Assembly: GCA_027596075.1 (NCBI GenBank)
Contig: JADGJC010000103.1
Coordinates: forward strand, 1 to 64,000
Direction: 5' to 3'
Length of the DNA: 64,000 nucleotides
Source: Rhizophlyctis rosea
Taxonomy: Eukaryota; Chytridiomycota; Chytridiomycetes; Rhizophlyctidales; Rhizophlyctidaceae
Positions 32,265-45,551 of this stretch are shown one piece after another; position 1 is the stretch's first letter; each line of letters starts with the position of its first letter. The notes under the pieces were generated by a model. The model had not been told where the DNA came from and made no database searches. It worked only from the letters and a program-made list of their open reading frames with translations. The position numbers and the translations under genes were made by a program.

Positions 32265-35200
32265 ATGGCTGACCAGGAAGTTGACGCTCCTTCGGGAGCA
32301 AGCGGCGGCACTTCTAGAAATGGAGCGGCAGCGCCAATGGACGTTGACTCGGACAGCGACTCGGACAAGCCGTTAGCGGTACGTAAGAAACAAGCTGCAG
32401 CTGGCGGGTCTTCCCACGCCAACGGCAATGGCACCGTCAACGGTAAGAGGACCAAGCAAGCTCCTGTATTTGATTCTGATAGTAGCGAGGATGATGAACC
32501 TCTGGTAGGTGACTTATGTCATCCCCAAATAGCATGGCTGTGTCGTTGACGCTTTTTGCAGGCGAAGAAGGTGAAAAACACCAATGGGAAGGGTGCAACA
32601 AAATCGACGCCACAGCGAGAAACTAGTAAGGCGAAGGTTAAGGAAGAAGACAGCGACGGGGTATGTCTTGGCCGCAACTCGACCATGAGTGATCTTCAGA
32701 TATTATGAGTGCACAAGGCGCTGAAGTCACTTCTCATCTCTAGGATAATGAGCCACTGTCACGAAAACGCAAAGCATCGTCTACCCCTGTCAACGCAACG
32801 GCAAAGAAAGCTCGCCCGGCAACCATCAAGAAAGAAGAGGACGACGACGAAAAGCAGAAGAAAAAAGTCAAAGTAGAGCCTGTACGGAAGGCGACGCCCA
32901 AAAAAGCAGACGGCAAGAAAGCAACGGTCAAGAAGGAGAGTCCAAAAGGAAAGACGCAGAAAGGCGTGAAAAAGGATGAGGTTAAGGAGGAACCAAAAGA
33001 AGTTGCGGAGGACGAGCGACCGAGTTTCGACGATTTGCAACATGGAAAGGACTGGAAGACACTGGAGCACAATGGGGTTCTATTCCCACCCCCATATGTA
33101 CCGCATGGAGTCAAGATGAAGTATGATGGTAAAAATCCATTGACCGCTATGCATCTCGACAGATTTGCTGATTCTAAGGTTGCAGGGAAACCAGTAGATC
33201 TGTCGCCGGAGGCTGAAGAAGTCGCCACCTTTTTTGCGGATGTCATAGGGACGCAGCACGCCGAAAATTCGGTTTTCTGTGCCAACTTCTTTGAGGATTT
33301 CCTTGGGGTGTTGAAAAAGTCGAAGAAGGTATGGTCTTTTCACATCGGCCAATATGTGAGCACAGAGCTCATGACTTTCTGCCACAGCCAACGCCTATTA
33401 AGGTTTTCGAAAAGTGCGATTTCGATCCAATAGTTCAGCATGTGACGAGATTGAAGGAAGAGAAGAAAAATCGGAGTAAGGAGGAAAAGGAAGTACGTAT
33501 CGGCCTGCCAATTGCCGGTTTATGCTGAAACTGCTGGAAAAGTGAACTCATACCAGAGCTCTTAGGCCGACAAAAAGGCAAAGCAGGAACTCGACGCCAT
33601 TTATGGATGGGCGAAATTGAATGGAAAGAAGGAGAAGGTGGGGAACTATCGAATTGAACCCCCCGGTTTGTTCCGAGGGAGAGGAAAGCACCCCAAAACA
33701 GGTCACTTGAAGGTACGGCTGCAGCCTTTCGGATGCATTACCTAGTCTTTGGCAGCTGACAATGTTATCATAGTTGCGCGTTCAACCTGAGCAGATCACC
33801 ATCAACATTGGGGAAGAGGCGAAGGTGCCTGAACCACCAGAAGGGCATAAATGGAAAGGTGTCGTGCATGATCACTCAGTGACGTGGCTGGCAACATGGA
33901 AGGAAAACATCAATGGAAGCGTCAAATATGTTTTCCTGGCTGCCAACTCAACTCTGAAAGCGAGCAGTGATCTCGCGAAGTTCAACAAGTCCCGAATCTT
34001 GACGGTGAGTCAATGACACTCCGTTTCCCGTTTACCAGATTCTGATTGTGACAATTATAGAGAAAAGTGCATAAAATTCGAACGGACTACACCGCTATGT
34101 TGAAGGACAAAGAAAATGGAAAGCGACAAATGGCGACAGCAATATATCTCATCGACCACTTGGCGCTCAGAGCGGGCCATGAAAAAGGCGAGGACGAGGC
34201 GGACACTGTCGGCTGTTGCTCGTTACGTCTTGAGCATATCGCTTTGACGGAGGCTCAGGTGGAGAACGGCAGGCCATCTCTGACTCTGGATTTCCTCGGC
34301 AAAGATTCCATCCGATATGTGAACACGACCGAGATTGATCCACAGGTTTTCAAAAATTTGAGAGTTTTCAAAAGACCGCCGAAGAAGCCGGAGGACATGC
34401 TTTTCGACCGAATCACTGTAAGTATATTATGACTACTGATCATGTCCCGTTGTAATGGTGCTCAGATTCCCCTCAAAATTTGCAGACATCGGAAGTAAAC
34501 AAGTGGCTCACAGAACATATGGAAGGTCTGACCGCGAAAGTTTTCCGCACGCACAACGCATCAGCAACTTTCCAAGACGAGATCAAGAAAACAAACTTTG
34601 AGGATACGGTCAACGAAAAAATATTGGAATATAATCGAGCCAACCGGCGGGTAGCGATTTTATGTAATCATCAGCGCTCCATCTCAGCAAAGCATCACGA
34701 GACGGTGGCGAAGATTGCAGATAAGGTATGTTGGGTTGGGTGTTACTCACCACGTCGCACAGCAGTTTGCTGACTTACGAGGGCAAAATTCAAGATCAAG
34801 GCCCTAAAGTATTACCGCTATTGCATCGAGAAGAAGCTCATGGAAAACGATTCCTCGCGAAAGAAGAAGGAGCACAAGCAATGGGAGGCAGAGCGAAAGA
34901 AGAAGGTGAAGAAAGAAGAGGAGGTGGCAGTGAAGGTGGAAGGCGAGGATGGCACGGCGGCGGAGGAGGAGGATCACAAATTTGGGGAGGATAGCCTGTT
35001 TAAGAACGCGGCGATGGTGCGCGAGTACCTGAAAGAGGTCCAAGCACAACGAATTGAGAGCGCCAATGCGGTTCGGGAGGAATTAGGACTGAAGCCGTTG
35101 AAGAAGTTTGAGGAGGTGGAGGAGTGGGAGTGGAAACGGTACGAGAAATTGAAGGGGGAGTGGGAGAAGGCCAAAGAGGCGGTAGACGATCCTGAAGAGA

Positions 35201-36021
35201 AAAAGAAGGTGCCGAAACCGGCTGGGATGAAGAAGCCGCCGATGAAGGTGGAAGAGGAAGTCGACAAGATGAGCCCCGTCAAGCTTGAGAGTCAATTGAG
35301 GACGGTGAATGATCAGATACATCGACAATCATTGCTTGTGACTGATAAGGTAAAACAATGAATTCTCTGCTCTCGCTTTCAAACAGTCACTGACCTCTGT
35401 TTTCGGCCGGACATACAGGAAGAAAACAAGACCACAGCGCTCGGCACGTCCAAGCTCAACTACATCGACCCACGCATCACCTACACCTGGTGCAAAATCT
35501 ACGGCGTTCCCGTTTCCGCTGTTTTTGCCAAAACTATGCGGGACAAATTCTGGTGGGCTGAGCAGGCAGTGACGAAGGCGTTGAATATATGGAAAATGGA
35601 GAACGGACATACGAAGAAAGATCCTGAAACGGGCGAAGACCTTCCGCTCGGCGATAATGATTATGAATATAAGGGTGGGAAGATGCCCATTTGGGTTTCA
35701 GATGGGAAGAAGGTGAAGAAGACGAAGGAGGAGGAGGAGGAGGAGGAGAAGAAGAAGGTGAAGGTCAAAGGACCGAAGATCAAGTGGGAGCCTGAGAAGT
35801 GGTGGGCTGAGGAGTGGTTTTGGGTAAGTTGGAGTTTCGGCGCCCAGACATCATTTGCCGTGCGTCGGGTTTCTTAACACTCAACCTATGAAAATCCGTA
35901 GGAGTACAAGAACCTTCAGGACATCCCGAAATCGGAAGGGGGCGATGGGCCGGAAATCACGAGGGACGGGGATGATGAGAGGAGGGAGGGCGCTGATGAT
36001 GATGAGGAAGACGATGCCTGA
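32265..36021 (+). CDS. TOP1: DNA topoisomerase I (type IB), with extended C terminus
   Basis: The nuclear enzyme relaxes supercoils through a 3'-phosphotyrosine. The acidic/lysine-rich N terminus ([13 protein letters not shown], then KAKKARP-like basic runs) is typical for nuclear import. The core starts at [28 protein letters not shown]. It includes [73 protein letters not shown] (catalytic arginine), a coiled linker (34.8-35.3 kb), and the active-site tyrosine in [11 protein letters not shown] (TAC at 35461-35463). After the usual end (MRDKFWWAE) the frame continues about 125 residues. This tail is a tryptophan-containing segment, an E/K run and an acidic tail ending EEDDA, reached through one more intron. 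Most family members stop soon after the tyrosine domain. About eleven introns are present. It is convergent with APC3. Confidence 0.96.
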
Positions 36022-36434
36022 GCGCGGCGGGACTTTCACTTCCCCTGTAGGCTTCATGTCCCATGAATATTTATTATGTATATATCTTGTGTCAGGACGC
36101 AGAAGGGAATCGGAACTATTTGCTGGTCACCTTGTTTGTTAAGGCGACTATACAGCCATACAGCCACGTTAGGGAGGTTCCTCGTGAAGTCAGAAGGCAT
36201 TCATCTGCCTCACTCTCCGTGGATCGTGCAGCACGACACCAAGCAGGGTGATCCGGCCGGACACAAAATTTCACGTTGTACTGTGCAATATTTAGAAGTC
36301 CCCTCATGGTGGAGCTAATCACCCGCTCCCCACACCACGCCCTACAGTTCACACCCCACTAATACCCAAACACATTCAAGTAACCTGGTACTGCACTGCC
36401 TAATACTAGTCAACACAACATCCCCACACAACCC
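36022..36434. other. Convergent intergenic region
   Basis: Carries the 3' ends of topoisomerase I (plus) and APC3 (minus). No gene supported. Confidence 0.4.
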
Positions 36435-38809
36435 TCAAAACATCGACGCACCATCCTCACCATTCTCTTCATCCTGATCCAACCTATCAATCGCGTCCTT
36501 GATGACGTTTGGGTCTTTCGTGAACGCTTGAGCCTTGGTGAAAGCCAACATCGCCTCGTCCTTGTTGCCCAGGGCCTTGTGGACCCTCCCTTGCAGCGTG
36601 TAGACGTTGACTTCGTATTTGGATGCGGATTCGATTTTGTTGAGGCATTCGAGGGCGGCCTGTTGGGCGGTGGATGGTGAGAATGGAGTGCAGGAAATTG
36701 ATGAGTTACCGTCACTTGCCTGAAATTCTTCCATCAGGAAGAGCACAAACGCTTTCCTGAACCAGTAGAGGGGGTTCGTAGGATCCAGCTCCACCGCTCG
36801 CTCGTAGCTGCTTAGCGACTCTTCGAGGTTCTGTTCCTTTTGATGCAGCTGCAGATCAAGTATGTTGAGAAGCAGTTGAAGCCAGAAGCAGGCAAAGCAT
36901 GTCCTACCATTCCGATGTAGCAATGCAAAATCGGGTTTTTGTCATTCAGCTTGGAGGCTTGAGTGTAGTACAGCAGTGCCCGCTCCTTCTTGTTTTGTTG
37001 GAAGTATACTTGTCCAAGCGAATACCTGCGTCAATGGATGGATCAGGTCAGAAGGTTGTCGTCCTTCTTCGAAGGAATCTTGGCCCTTACCACGCATTGA
37101 AAGATCTCGGGTTTCGACTTCTTGCCTTCATGAAATATTGTTCCGCCTGCTCCAAGTCTTCGACCGCCATGAATTCGTGTCCCAATAGCGTATATGCGTA
37201 ATCGTAATATGTGTTGAGCTGCATTGCTCGGGCGATGCATCGGATGGCGGTTTGATGTTCCTGTTTCAAGCTTTGAAAGCGCGTCAACACCCAATCAAAT
37301 GCAGATCTTCAGAAAGACATACCTGTACAAGTTCCCAATGACGCACCACGACTGTGGCGCCAGCCTGTCAAGCGCCTCCATATCCTTGGCCAGTGCCGAA
37401 AGCTCGTATTCTTTCTTCAAATGCCACAAGCAAGATCCGTAGATATCCATGTGCTCAACTATCCATGGTTGAAGGGATCTAGGATATATGTCAATCGCTG
37501 TAACCAAGTCTTTGATAACTAACATCGACCAACCTTGCTTTCTTGAAGACGTCAACCGCCTGTTCTGAAACAATGAGTCTTCATCATGACCCACTGCATT
37601 CAAACCAACCTACCTTTGCATATTGCCCCAATTCATAGTGAGCGCGCCCCATCTAAAATTTGACGATCAATATCAAGTTCAACAGCTCGTTATGGCAAGT
37701 GAGGTTATCCAATCGCACCTGAGCGTGGACCCATGCGGTGTTGTATTGCTTCGGTTCAATCTTCAGTAAAATAGCAAGCGCATCGTTCGAGGCATATAGT
37801 TGTTGTGCTTTGTAAGCCTGGCCCAGTGGTATGAGGATGTTCTTCATCCAATTTTGCGCTTCATGCTGATCCAAGCTCGCTTCCGTTGGTTGGGTTGATT
37901 GAGAGTTCTCATTTTCCTGATTCCTCTTTCGCTTCTTGCCCTGTCTATAGAATTAGATAAAGACGAGAATAGCCATGCACGCATTGCCGACCTTGTTCAT
38001 ATCCGTCAAAGCAAGGTTGTTTATCTGTGCGTTGGCCGATTGGCTAAAAGGGACAGTCAGCACCGTAGCAATATAATGTGGATTTGAAGCTAACCTGTGA
38101 TCTCCAGCCCCGAATGCGTCAGTCGGCTCAGCGGCTTTTCCTGACACAGAAGCGTCAATATCCATATGGATAACCTCTCATTGCGATTCTACTCACCCAT
38201 CTCGCACAAGTTTTGATATGCGCTCCACAGCAAGGGATCGAGTTGCAATGCTTTCGTGAAAGAGTCCGATGCGTTCTGAACATTTGCCATCCGTCTAAGA
38301 ACAGTACCACGTTGAGTCTGTCTTGTGTTCAGCAAATATGACTTGTTGCAAATACCTTTCGACCTTCCCAATCAGAGAACAGATTTGACTCAATTTCAAC
38401 TTGCTCCCTCCCGGAGCTTCCCACTCTATCCAAGAGTCAGCACAATAGCCACAGTAATTAATGGTACACAGTTTGACCTACCAATACGGCCGTCCTTGTC
38501 AGCTTGGCTCTTGAGTATTTGAAGTTCCCGTCTTGCCTCCTCCTGCCGCTCCAAAGAATAGCAACAGTACGCGTATAAGAAACGGGACGGGGGATATGAC
38601 GTTTGTCGTTCCAGCGCACGCGCAGCGATGTGAGGTGCGCCCGCGTGTAGATGAGCTTTGGCAATCAGGTAAGGAGGCTCATTGTACGTTGGGTACGCAG
38701 CCGCCAGACGTTCCGCAAGGACCAAAGCAGTTTCAGTGTCCTGGTGCTCGAGCAACTCCCCGATGATTTGGACGAAGTAATCGACACGAGCACGAGCCAC
38801 GGCAGTCAT
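36435..38809 (-). CDS. CDC27: Anaphase-promoting complex subunit 3 (CDC27), TPR protein
   Basis: This is a TPR scaffold of the APC/C ubiquitin ligase, which binds co-activator tails. From the ATG at 38809, the N-terminal TPRs read YFVQIIGELLEHQDTETALVLAERL and SRFLYAYCCYSLERQEEARREL. Then come DSFTKALQLDPLLWSAYQNLCEMG (the typical CDC27 junction), a short disordered part (MDIDASVSGKAAEP) and QNWMKNILIPLGQAYKAQQLYAS. The long C-terminal TPR run follows: HMDIYGSCLWHLKKEYELSALAKD, APQSWCVIGNLYS-LKQEHQTAI, YAYTLLGHEFMAVEDLEQAEQYF, and SYERAVELDPTNPLYWFRKAFVLF. It ends NGEDGASMF. At least ten introns are needed. The protein appears shorter than typical metazoan CDC27, mainly in the disordered middle. 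Confidence 0.92.
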
Positions 38810-39346
38810 GCTCTTCTTCGATAACGAGAATTGGGATTACTTTTCGAAGATGGAACTGCAGAGCCCTCAGATTTTGCTAAAATGTGGATGAGTAAATTTG
38901 ACAGGTGAGTCCGCCGGAGGATTTGGAGGAGCGTGGGGAAGTGTGTGATGAAGGATTTCATTTGGCCTTTTTTGGTTTTATCAAATTAATAAGGTGGCCC
39001 GCAGGTCCAGACACGTCTAGACACTCAGACGTGTTATTTTTGACCTTCCCACTTTCCCACGTTCAACCAACCCCTTCATTCCCACCATCTTTTCCTCAAG
39101 TGACGTCGTAGAGTTTGGAGCACCAGTACTTACAAGCAAACAACCTCACATACTTACCGAAAGTCAATTCTAATATAGTTGCCCATCCAGGCAAACTTGA
39201 AGGTCTCTGGATAGACCATAAACGTCTGCCAAAACCTCCCCGCGCTTACTACAGTAATTGATGCTTCTTACCATACTCGACACATAACAAAAGTCTCGAG
39301 CACACTCTAGCCCTTTGTTATTTGGCTAAGTTCTTCAGAACTTGGG
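38810..39346. promoter_or_regulatory. Divergent intergenic region
   Basis: 537 bp between the starts of APC3 (minus) and the helical-repeat gene (plus). No clear TATA box seen. Confidence 0.35.
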
Positions 39347-42300
39347 ATGGCTGTAACCTCAGAGTTTTGGGATGAGCTTGGTGTTGACTTTGATAGCAAC
39401 CAGTGGGTGGAAGGTCTTCAGGCGGTACGGCTTACTCTGGCATACGCAAGTCTGTCTCCACTAACTCTCCGGCTTCTTAGGTAGCACAGTGCCTGGACCA
39501 ACTGTCCAATTTCAAAAATCCGAACGAGCCCAATGCACCGTTTCGAATATCAGAGCGATACACCAGTCTGTTGCAGGCGTTGAGTTCCTTGCTGCACCAC
39601 GCTATCGCACCTATCACCGAGAACGGCGTGAACGTGAAAGAATCAGGCAGTGATTACGAGGGTGCCGCTATTGAAGATTTGATGACACTTTCTTTCAAGA
39701 GCATTTTGGCGGCTCTCCAGCTTACAGAGGTGAGAGGAGGCGGGCCATATGCTGACCTTGTAAACATGAATCATGTATGATTTTGCGTTAACGAGTACTT
39801 CCCAGACATCAAACACATTGCATAAAGCTATCTACGAACTCTTGCGTGACTTTGCAGAGCAGATCACTCACCTGTTGAGCTTGTTTACACATGAACGAGA
39901 GAAGGGTAGGCAAGAAGGTGTTGATGCTGATGTGGTTTGCCTGATCACAAACGTTCTGCCGCCAGTCACGATCCGAGTGTTGCAGTCACTCAAGCCGATC
40001 AGACATCATGCACGGGTTAAAGTAGACGTACAGATCATGAACCTGTCATGGAAGGTCATCTCGCGCATGTGCGTCAACTTGGACACGCAGTCAACATCAG
40101 AATTGGTTGAAGAACTCGCAATTTCGGGTCTGGATTTCTTGACGACAATGGTAAGTTTGATCACTCTTTGTTTACCTTGCTCCAACGATACAGTGATTGA
40201 CATCTGCCATAGAAGCAAGTCAACATAAAGAGATTTGTTGCTATCGGTAGGGCAACGATGACATGGCCAACACTCGAATGCACACTGACTCGCTCCATTC
40301 AGCAAAGCTGCATCTTACATACATCAATGCGATCGCAAATCTCAAAGCTCAGGCGCTCATAATCTCCTTTGCAACGGTGCTCAGGATGTTTTCCATCATA
40401 CTGTGAGTCATCATCCATCGCATCTGCCGTCATCATCCTTGATAGTGTGTAACCACCATTCTTGACAGCTGTTGTATGAGGGAATTACAGTTGCAAAATC
40501 CAGCACACAATACCGAGCTCTATCCGTTGGCGATTGGCATCATATCAACTCTCACCGCATTATTGCAATCATCCAACGTCGATGCCGCACAGAAAGAATA
40601 TTGCCTTCAATCTATCTGTTCCTTGACCGCAGACGCGCCCAAGAGCAACCCAGAAGAACTAGCAGTTGTACGGACGGTCTTGTTATCAATCGTTTTACGA
40701 TCCATGGACGAGACGGTGTTTTTCCCAAATCGTCACGAGACCTTGGGGCTAGAGCTCTTCCGCACGGTCTTGGAGACTTTGAAGGAATGTGCACATTTGG
40801 AGCTCGATATTGGGAAGCAATCCATGCACGCACACGCCGTTACTTCTGCGGCGATATGGATCCGCGGCCTGTCGCAAAGCGGTTGGGGAAATGTAGAGCA
40901 GGAAGTGCTTCAGAGGTTGTTGACTAGCACATCGTTCGTGGAAGTGTCTTTTCTGTCAGATTTGACAGTCGTAACTTTGTCATCGGGTAAAGCACAATTG
41001 AAAGGGATGTGCCGGGACCTAACATTAACCTGTTCGCCTCTTTCGCAGCGCCTGCCCTATGCGAACACTGGATGACAGAGCTGCTGCCAGGACTACTTTG
41101 GAATCCTTCCCTGAGCGCTTACTCCAAGGATGCCATTGGCGCACTCTACGAACGATTGCTAAGATCGAGCTTTCAACCAAAGGACGCTCGCCGTGCGCTC
41201 ACAATACCTCAACGAATGGACGCGGCGCACTTCCCTGATGTCATCAATGTATACGCAAGCCTCCCTGATGGAGCTCACGCAGAGATTACATCAGGCATGA
41301 AGAAAGCAATTTACAAAGCTTGGTATGCTGCATTGACGTCTAAGTGCTCTTGATGCGTATATTCATTTGGCTTCACTATCCAAGGAACGAACTCTCAAAT
41401 AAGCTGGAGGAAGCATCGCAGTTCGAGATGATTGCTCCCAGTGTGTTTTGGCTTACGAAGGTCGCCCAATGTATCACGCGATTCACACAGCGTGAAGATG
41501 TAAGCGATATGGAGCAGCTGGAGCCGTTCATTGATGTGCTGACAGGGTTTGTGATCCATTTTCTTAGAATAATACAGCACACGTTATCTAACATCGCTTT
41601 TAGGATGGTTGAGGGTATGGAGGAAGTCTTCGAATTGGCATTTGATCAGCCGGATCTGTCGTCTTCGATTTTGGTGTGTGGTGATTCTTTATCCTGATTA
41701 GTTTGTGGAGGCGACTAAGACCCGCCTTAAAGCTCGCAAACAGCATCTCGGGAATCGTGATGTCAATATCGAAGCTTTTGCCATGTCTCAACCCGGAACG
41801 ACGTAACGCGTTTCTCGAAATATTTGAGAAGTGGAGAAGTCGAGGGGTGGGAGCACTCCAACCTCTTGAAGGTGAGCTTCCCCTTCTCATTTTCATGCAT
41901 TGATAGACTGGTGGTCCTCATTCTGAGCGTTTTTTCCCAGTGTATGACACCATTCCTCTCTTCTCACACACTGCCAATGAGCAATGCGTGACAAAACTCC
42001 TTGAGGCGGGATTGAGATCGGGAGATTGGCTCGTGGTCCATGAGGCGTTGGTCGCTACTGTTTCGTATGCGGCGATCTCTCCCAAGGGGCCTCCACAGCT
42101 TAGTCAAGCCAGTCGCGAGATGGTTGTGGACTTCATCAGCAAGAAGGCTGATGATAAGCAGGACGCTTTGGAGGTATGCGGATGACAAGATGTCGAACAA
42201 CTAAGCAGGAGAGGGATGATTGACGTTGTTTGATGATAGAATTTCCACATATTGCCGGAACTTGTACGTGGGTACCGACCTTTCGAATCGGGCAAGGCAG

Positions 42301-42506
42301 TTGCGCTGTTATCGGCGGGTGGGACGGGTGCGGGACAGGCGGACACGTCGACAAAGGTCGCCGAGGTATCGGACGATATCAACTCATTGCGGGATTTGCT
42401 GAACGACCCAAGTACAAGAAACAAACTGATTGAGAACCAGCATCTCGTGGCGGCACTGCTCAAGGATGTGGTAAAAGCTTGCAGGGAACTCGTTGGGCGA
42501 GAATGA
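39347..42506 (+). CDS. Large helical-repeat protein, family uncertain
   Basis: Starts MAVTSEFWDELGVDFDSNQWVEGLQ, with the first intron after GCG at about 39424. It continues through about ten exons to CRELVGRE. Nearly all of it is predicted amphipathic helix: LLQALSSLLHHAIAPI, LHKAIYELLRDFAEQITHLLSLF, VCLITNVLPPVTIRVLQSL, DVQIMNLSWKVISRMCVNL, NAIANLKAQALIISFATVLRMF, ELYPLAIGIISTLTALL and AHAVTSAAIWIRGLSQ. This is the pattern of HEAT/ARM-like scaffolds. The layout and the LSWKVISRM-type helix recall the FIRRM/C1orf112 (DUF4487) family, a partner of the FIGNL1 ATPase in recombination, but I could not confirm this by eye. The exon structure reads cleanly with no broken frame. Function is left open. 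Confidence 0.7.
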
Positions 42507-43016
42507 ATGTGGGCTTGGAAGATGAGATGGAGCGAAGTGCTCCAGACGAAAGTTTATGTACATAGAATTAGCAAAAGCTACCGATTCGTCCAACTGCACA
42601 ATGTATGTAAAGTATCACACGTTTTTCCATATTTTATTTGTAACAATGGACAGGAATAAAGAGAATAATCAGTAAGATTAGATTTGAGAAAGCGGAAAGA
42701 AGGAAGTGAATGGGAAAAGAAAACCCCAATCAATCCCCTTTTCGCGTCCTTGTAGCTACCACATAAAAGACTTTCTGACTGGGTAAAAAAAGACTAACTA
42801 CACGTTAAAACAGAGAAGAGGGAGACATAAGTAGAATATGTAAAGTAGTATGTACAGTAAGGTTTCGGGGAGAAAAATTGAGTTTGATTTGAAAAAAAGC
42901 GCAGTCCCTAAGTGTTGGGTTTCGTGCCTCGATTTGAACGGAAACGCTAATGATGAAAGAAAAGACGTGAAATCTAGAATTTGTAACGTGACGGGTACTG
43001 TATGATAAAACGCCCT
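42507..43016. other. Convergent intergenic region
   Basis: AT-rich 3' flank between the helical-repeat gene and the next minus-strand gene, with an AATAAA at about 42655. No gene supported. Confidence 0.4.
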
Positions 43017-44374
43017 CTATGACGCCGTAGAAAAGTCCATTGCAGTCGGTTCATGGAACGGGTCTGGAGAGAGGTAGGACGCGTACGGGCTACCATCCTC
43101 CAACAAGAAATTTCCGCATTCAACGTTATCCATCATGCTGTTGAACGTATCGTTGCTCGACGACGACGAGCCGGCACAGGGCGTCGTAGCTCCCAGCGGT
43201 GAGGGTGTCGTGGACGCGTTCTGGTCGTTCGATTCCGCTGATGGTGATTGAGTTTCAAAGTGTTGGCTGTGTTGTCTTTGGAGGCGGTGGTGGACTTCTT
43301 GTTGGAGGAGGGAGTTGGAGACGAGGGAGTAGAGGTGGGTGTCGTGTGGGTAGGGTGAGTGGGCGTCGAGGGAGGTGATGCTTTGGGTGTCGAGGTGGGA
43401 GTGGTAGGAGCCGATTGGGGATGGGAGGGAGATTGGGGAAGGGAGCGGGTGGGGGGTTGCGAAGGGGTGGGAGGGACTTGGGGTTGGGGCGTAGTAGGTG
43501 CGGCAGGTGATCATGTGGTGGATGCGGGCTTGTTGGTGCATTTGGAGGAATTTGACGTATTGGTAGTGGTTGTCTGGTCGTGGGATTGTGAGTTAGCATC
43601 GGGTTTGGGATTTTGTGGGTTGCAACTTGCAAGAGGAAATTGGAGTGGAGGAACTTACCGGCTGCTGCTGCCACCATGTGACGTTTCCACTTCTGTACCA
43701 CGTCCATTACGGACATGCCAGCGTCCAGATCGTAGTTGTCAACGATTGCCTTCTCCGCTACAAACTGTTTATATAAGAGGAATATCGCTGTCATCAGTCA
43801 TCTCATCGCACCACCCTCACACGCCCAGTAAACGATCAAGAGGACCCGCGCGTCCCGAACTTTCGTGTTTACTAACCTTGAGGGTCTTATCCAACTCATT
43901 CGCCAACTCCGGCAAATAAGCTCGTCGATCATCACACCACATCCGCAACTCTTCACATCCTTGCAAAAAACCCGCCGGACTCTGCATGACAGTATTCCGG
44001 AGCAACTGCAACCTTTTCCGATTCTGTTTCGCGATCCTGATGGTGTCTGAACTGCTGTGCTGCTGACATTGACGGTGCTGGCAAGGCGAGGAAGGTGTGG
44101 ACGAGGTCGGTGATGTGCCCATGTGGGAGATGTGGGATGTCGTGGGTGCCGTGGCGGAATGCTTTGTTGCTGACGCGTCAAGGGCTCCTGACAGGGTGCG
44201 GCCGGCGGAGTGGTTGACGTGTTTGGAGATGTAGTTGCCGAGCGACATTTGACTTTGGGTGCGTTGAAGGTAGGGTAGTGTGGGTATGGGTTGTGGGATA
44301 TCGATAGCGCTGGAAGCAGCAGCTGCCAGCAGCTGGGTTGTGGAGTAGGTGGATTGAACATCCATCATTGCCAT
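43017..44374 (-). CDS. Hypothetical disordered protein with short helical core
   Basis: Not recognised. Three exons can be joined: 44374 to about 43877 (donor GTTAGT), a short exon around 43770-43663, and about 43576-43017. The N terminus has a small hydrophobic run (LLAAAASSAID) and Ser/Thr-rich disorder. A helical part follows (RIAKQNRKRLQLLRNTVMQSPAGF, CEELRMWCDDRRAYLPELANELD, FVAEKAIVDNYDLDAGMSV and VMDVVQKWKRHMVAAAA), then HYQYVKFLQMHQQARIHHMI. The C-terminal 130 residues are Ser/Pro/His-rich. The conserved-looking part is the helical middle, split by two introns. The composition suggests a regulator, perhaps transcriptional, but there is no known domain. The 5' side has no other gene for over 500 bp. 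Confidence 0.6.
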
Positions 44375-44908
44375 GATGGTTAGGGAGCTTTAAAGACCCG
44401 GAGCAGAGTTGTGCAAGGAAAAAGGTAGTCCGGAGGTGGTATGGGGTAGGACTATGGTATTTAAGTTGGGAAGGGTAGGTCGCGAATAAGCTGTGTGGGA
44501 AGAAGGAAAGAGGTAAAGAAAGGAAGTGGATAGTCGGGGGATGCAGAAGGGTTCAAAAGGGTCTTCTTGAGTCTGGTGGGAATCGATTTGGGGGAATGCC
44601 GGGGGGGCAAAGTTTCGCGGGTCACGCGTCACCCACTGCGGGCAATGCGGAAAACCAAGTTTGTGGGTACAGTGTGGGTGTAAATTGTGCCAAACTGTCA
44701 GTGAGTCTTGCAACTTATCCGTCTGTGCCTACCGACCGGTTCCAAGGCTGAGCCGGACTGGAATAGCTCGGTTAATGGATTTTTCATGCAATGGCATTTG
44801 TAAGTCGGCTATTCCATTCCGAGGCTGGTCCAGGCTGTCTCGCTTCACCAATTACCTTCCGCATCCAGCTGGAACCAATGACAAATTGTTAAAATGAAGA
44901 AAATGTAT
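44375..44908. other. Intergenic, no gene seen
   Basis: Upstream region of the disordered-protein gene. No TATA box or RNA gene supported. Confidence 0.35.
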
Positions 44909-45551
44909 TTATCCGGTGTCTACAGACCATTGCCTATGATACTTATAACTGTATGCATAGCCGCACCCTGTCAAAGTTTGGATCTCACCAGAAGACACCG
45001 CAAAATAAGAATCGAATGCAGGCGATGACGAATATGCGAAGGAAGACACTCGATCCGGCTTATTGAACCGTGCAGGGTAACAAACAGCTCCATCACGTTG
45101 CCGTGCGCGCTTACTCTGCATGGTGCTGTGCATCCAGATCGCCGTCTTGTGGGAAGGGACTGTTGCCATTGACGAACAATCGGGTTGCGCCTTGTTGAGT
45201 ACGACCAGGCTGGCTCCGCTTGAATGGACGGCTTTGCCTTCCTGCACCGATTGATCATAAGTTGAACCAAGGGGAGGAAAGGCTTACTGTCTGGTCTGTA
45301 GTAGCAATGGATTTTGAGGCGCTATCGAAAACCTCTTTGGTCAATGGTCTCCATCACCAGATATTGGGGAATGAGCATTGAAGATGAGCACAAAAAACGG
45401 CACATGGAGGGTGCACCAATAGCAGAACCCCGACTTGGCAAGTGGCAGCCTCCGGCACACCGATAGTCATTTTCCATTTGTCAGTTGAAACCCTGGATAT
45501 TGCGAATTCTGATATGGTTGGAACTGCTGGGCTATAGCTACCACTACTCAT
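44909..45551 (-). CDS. Hypothetical protein, weakly supported
   Basis: Not recognised. From ATG 45551 the frame reads SGSYSPAVPTISEFAISRV and KWKMTIGVPEAATCQVGV, then meets a stop (TGA). The same frame resumes with a sensible sequence (KEVFDSASKSIATTDQT) that joins through a GTAAGC...GTGCAG intron (45286-45243) to EGKAVHSSGASLVVLNKAQ and a tail ending HRQWSVDTG. An intron from the GTGCACCC near 45423 to the AG near 45351 would remove the stop but has weak signals. It may be a real short gene, a decaying one, or chance. No domain is visible. Confidence 0.3.
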
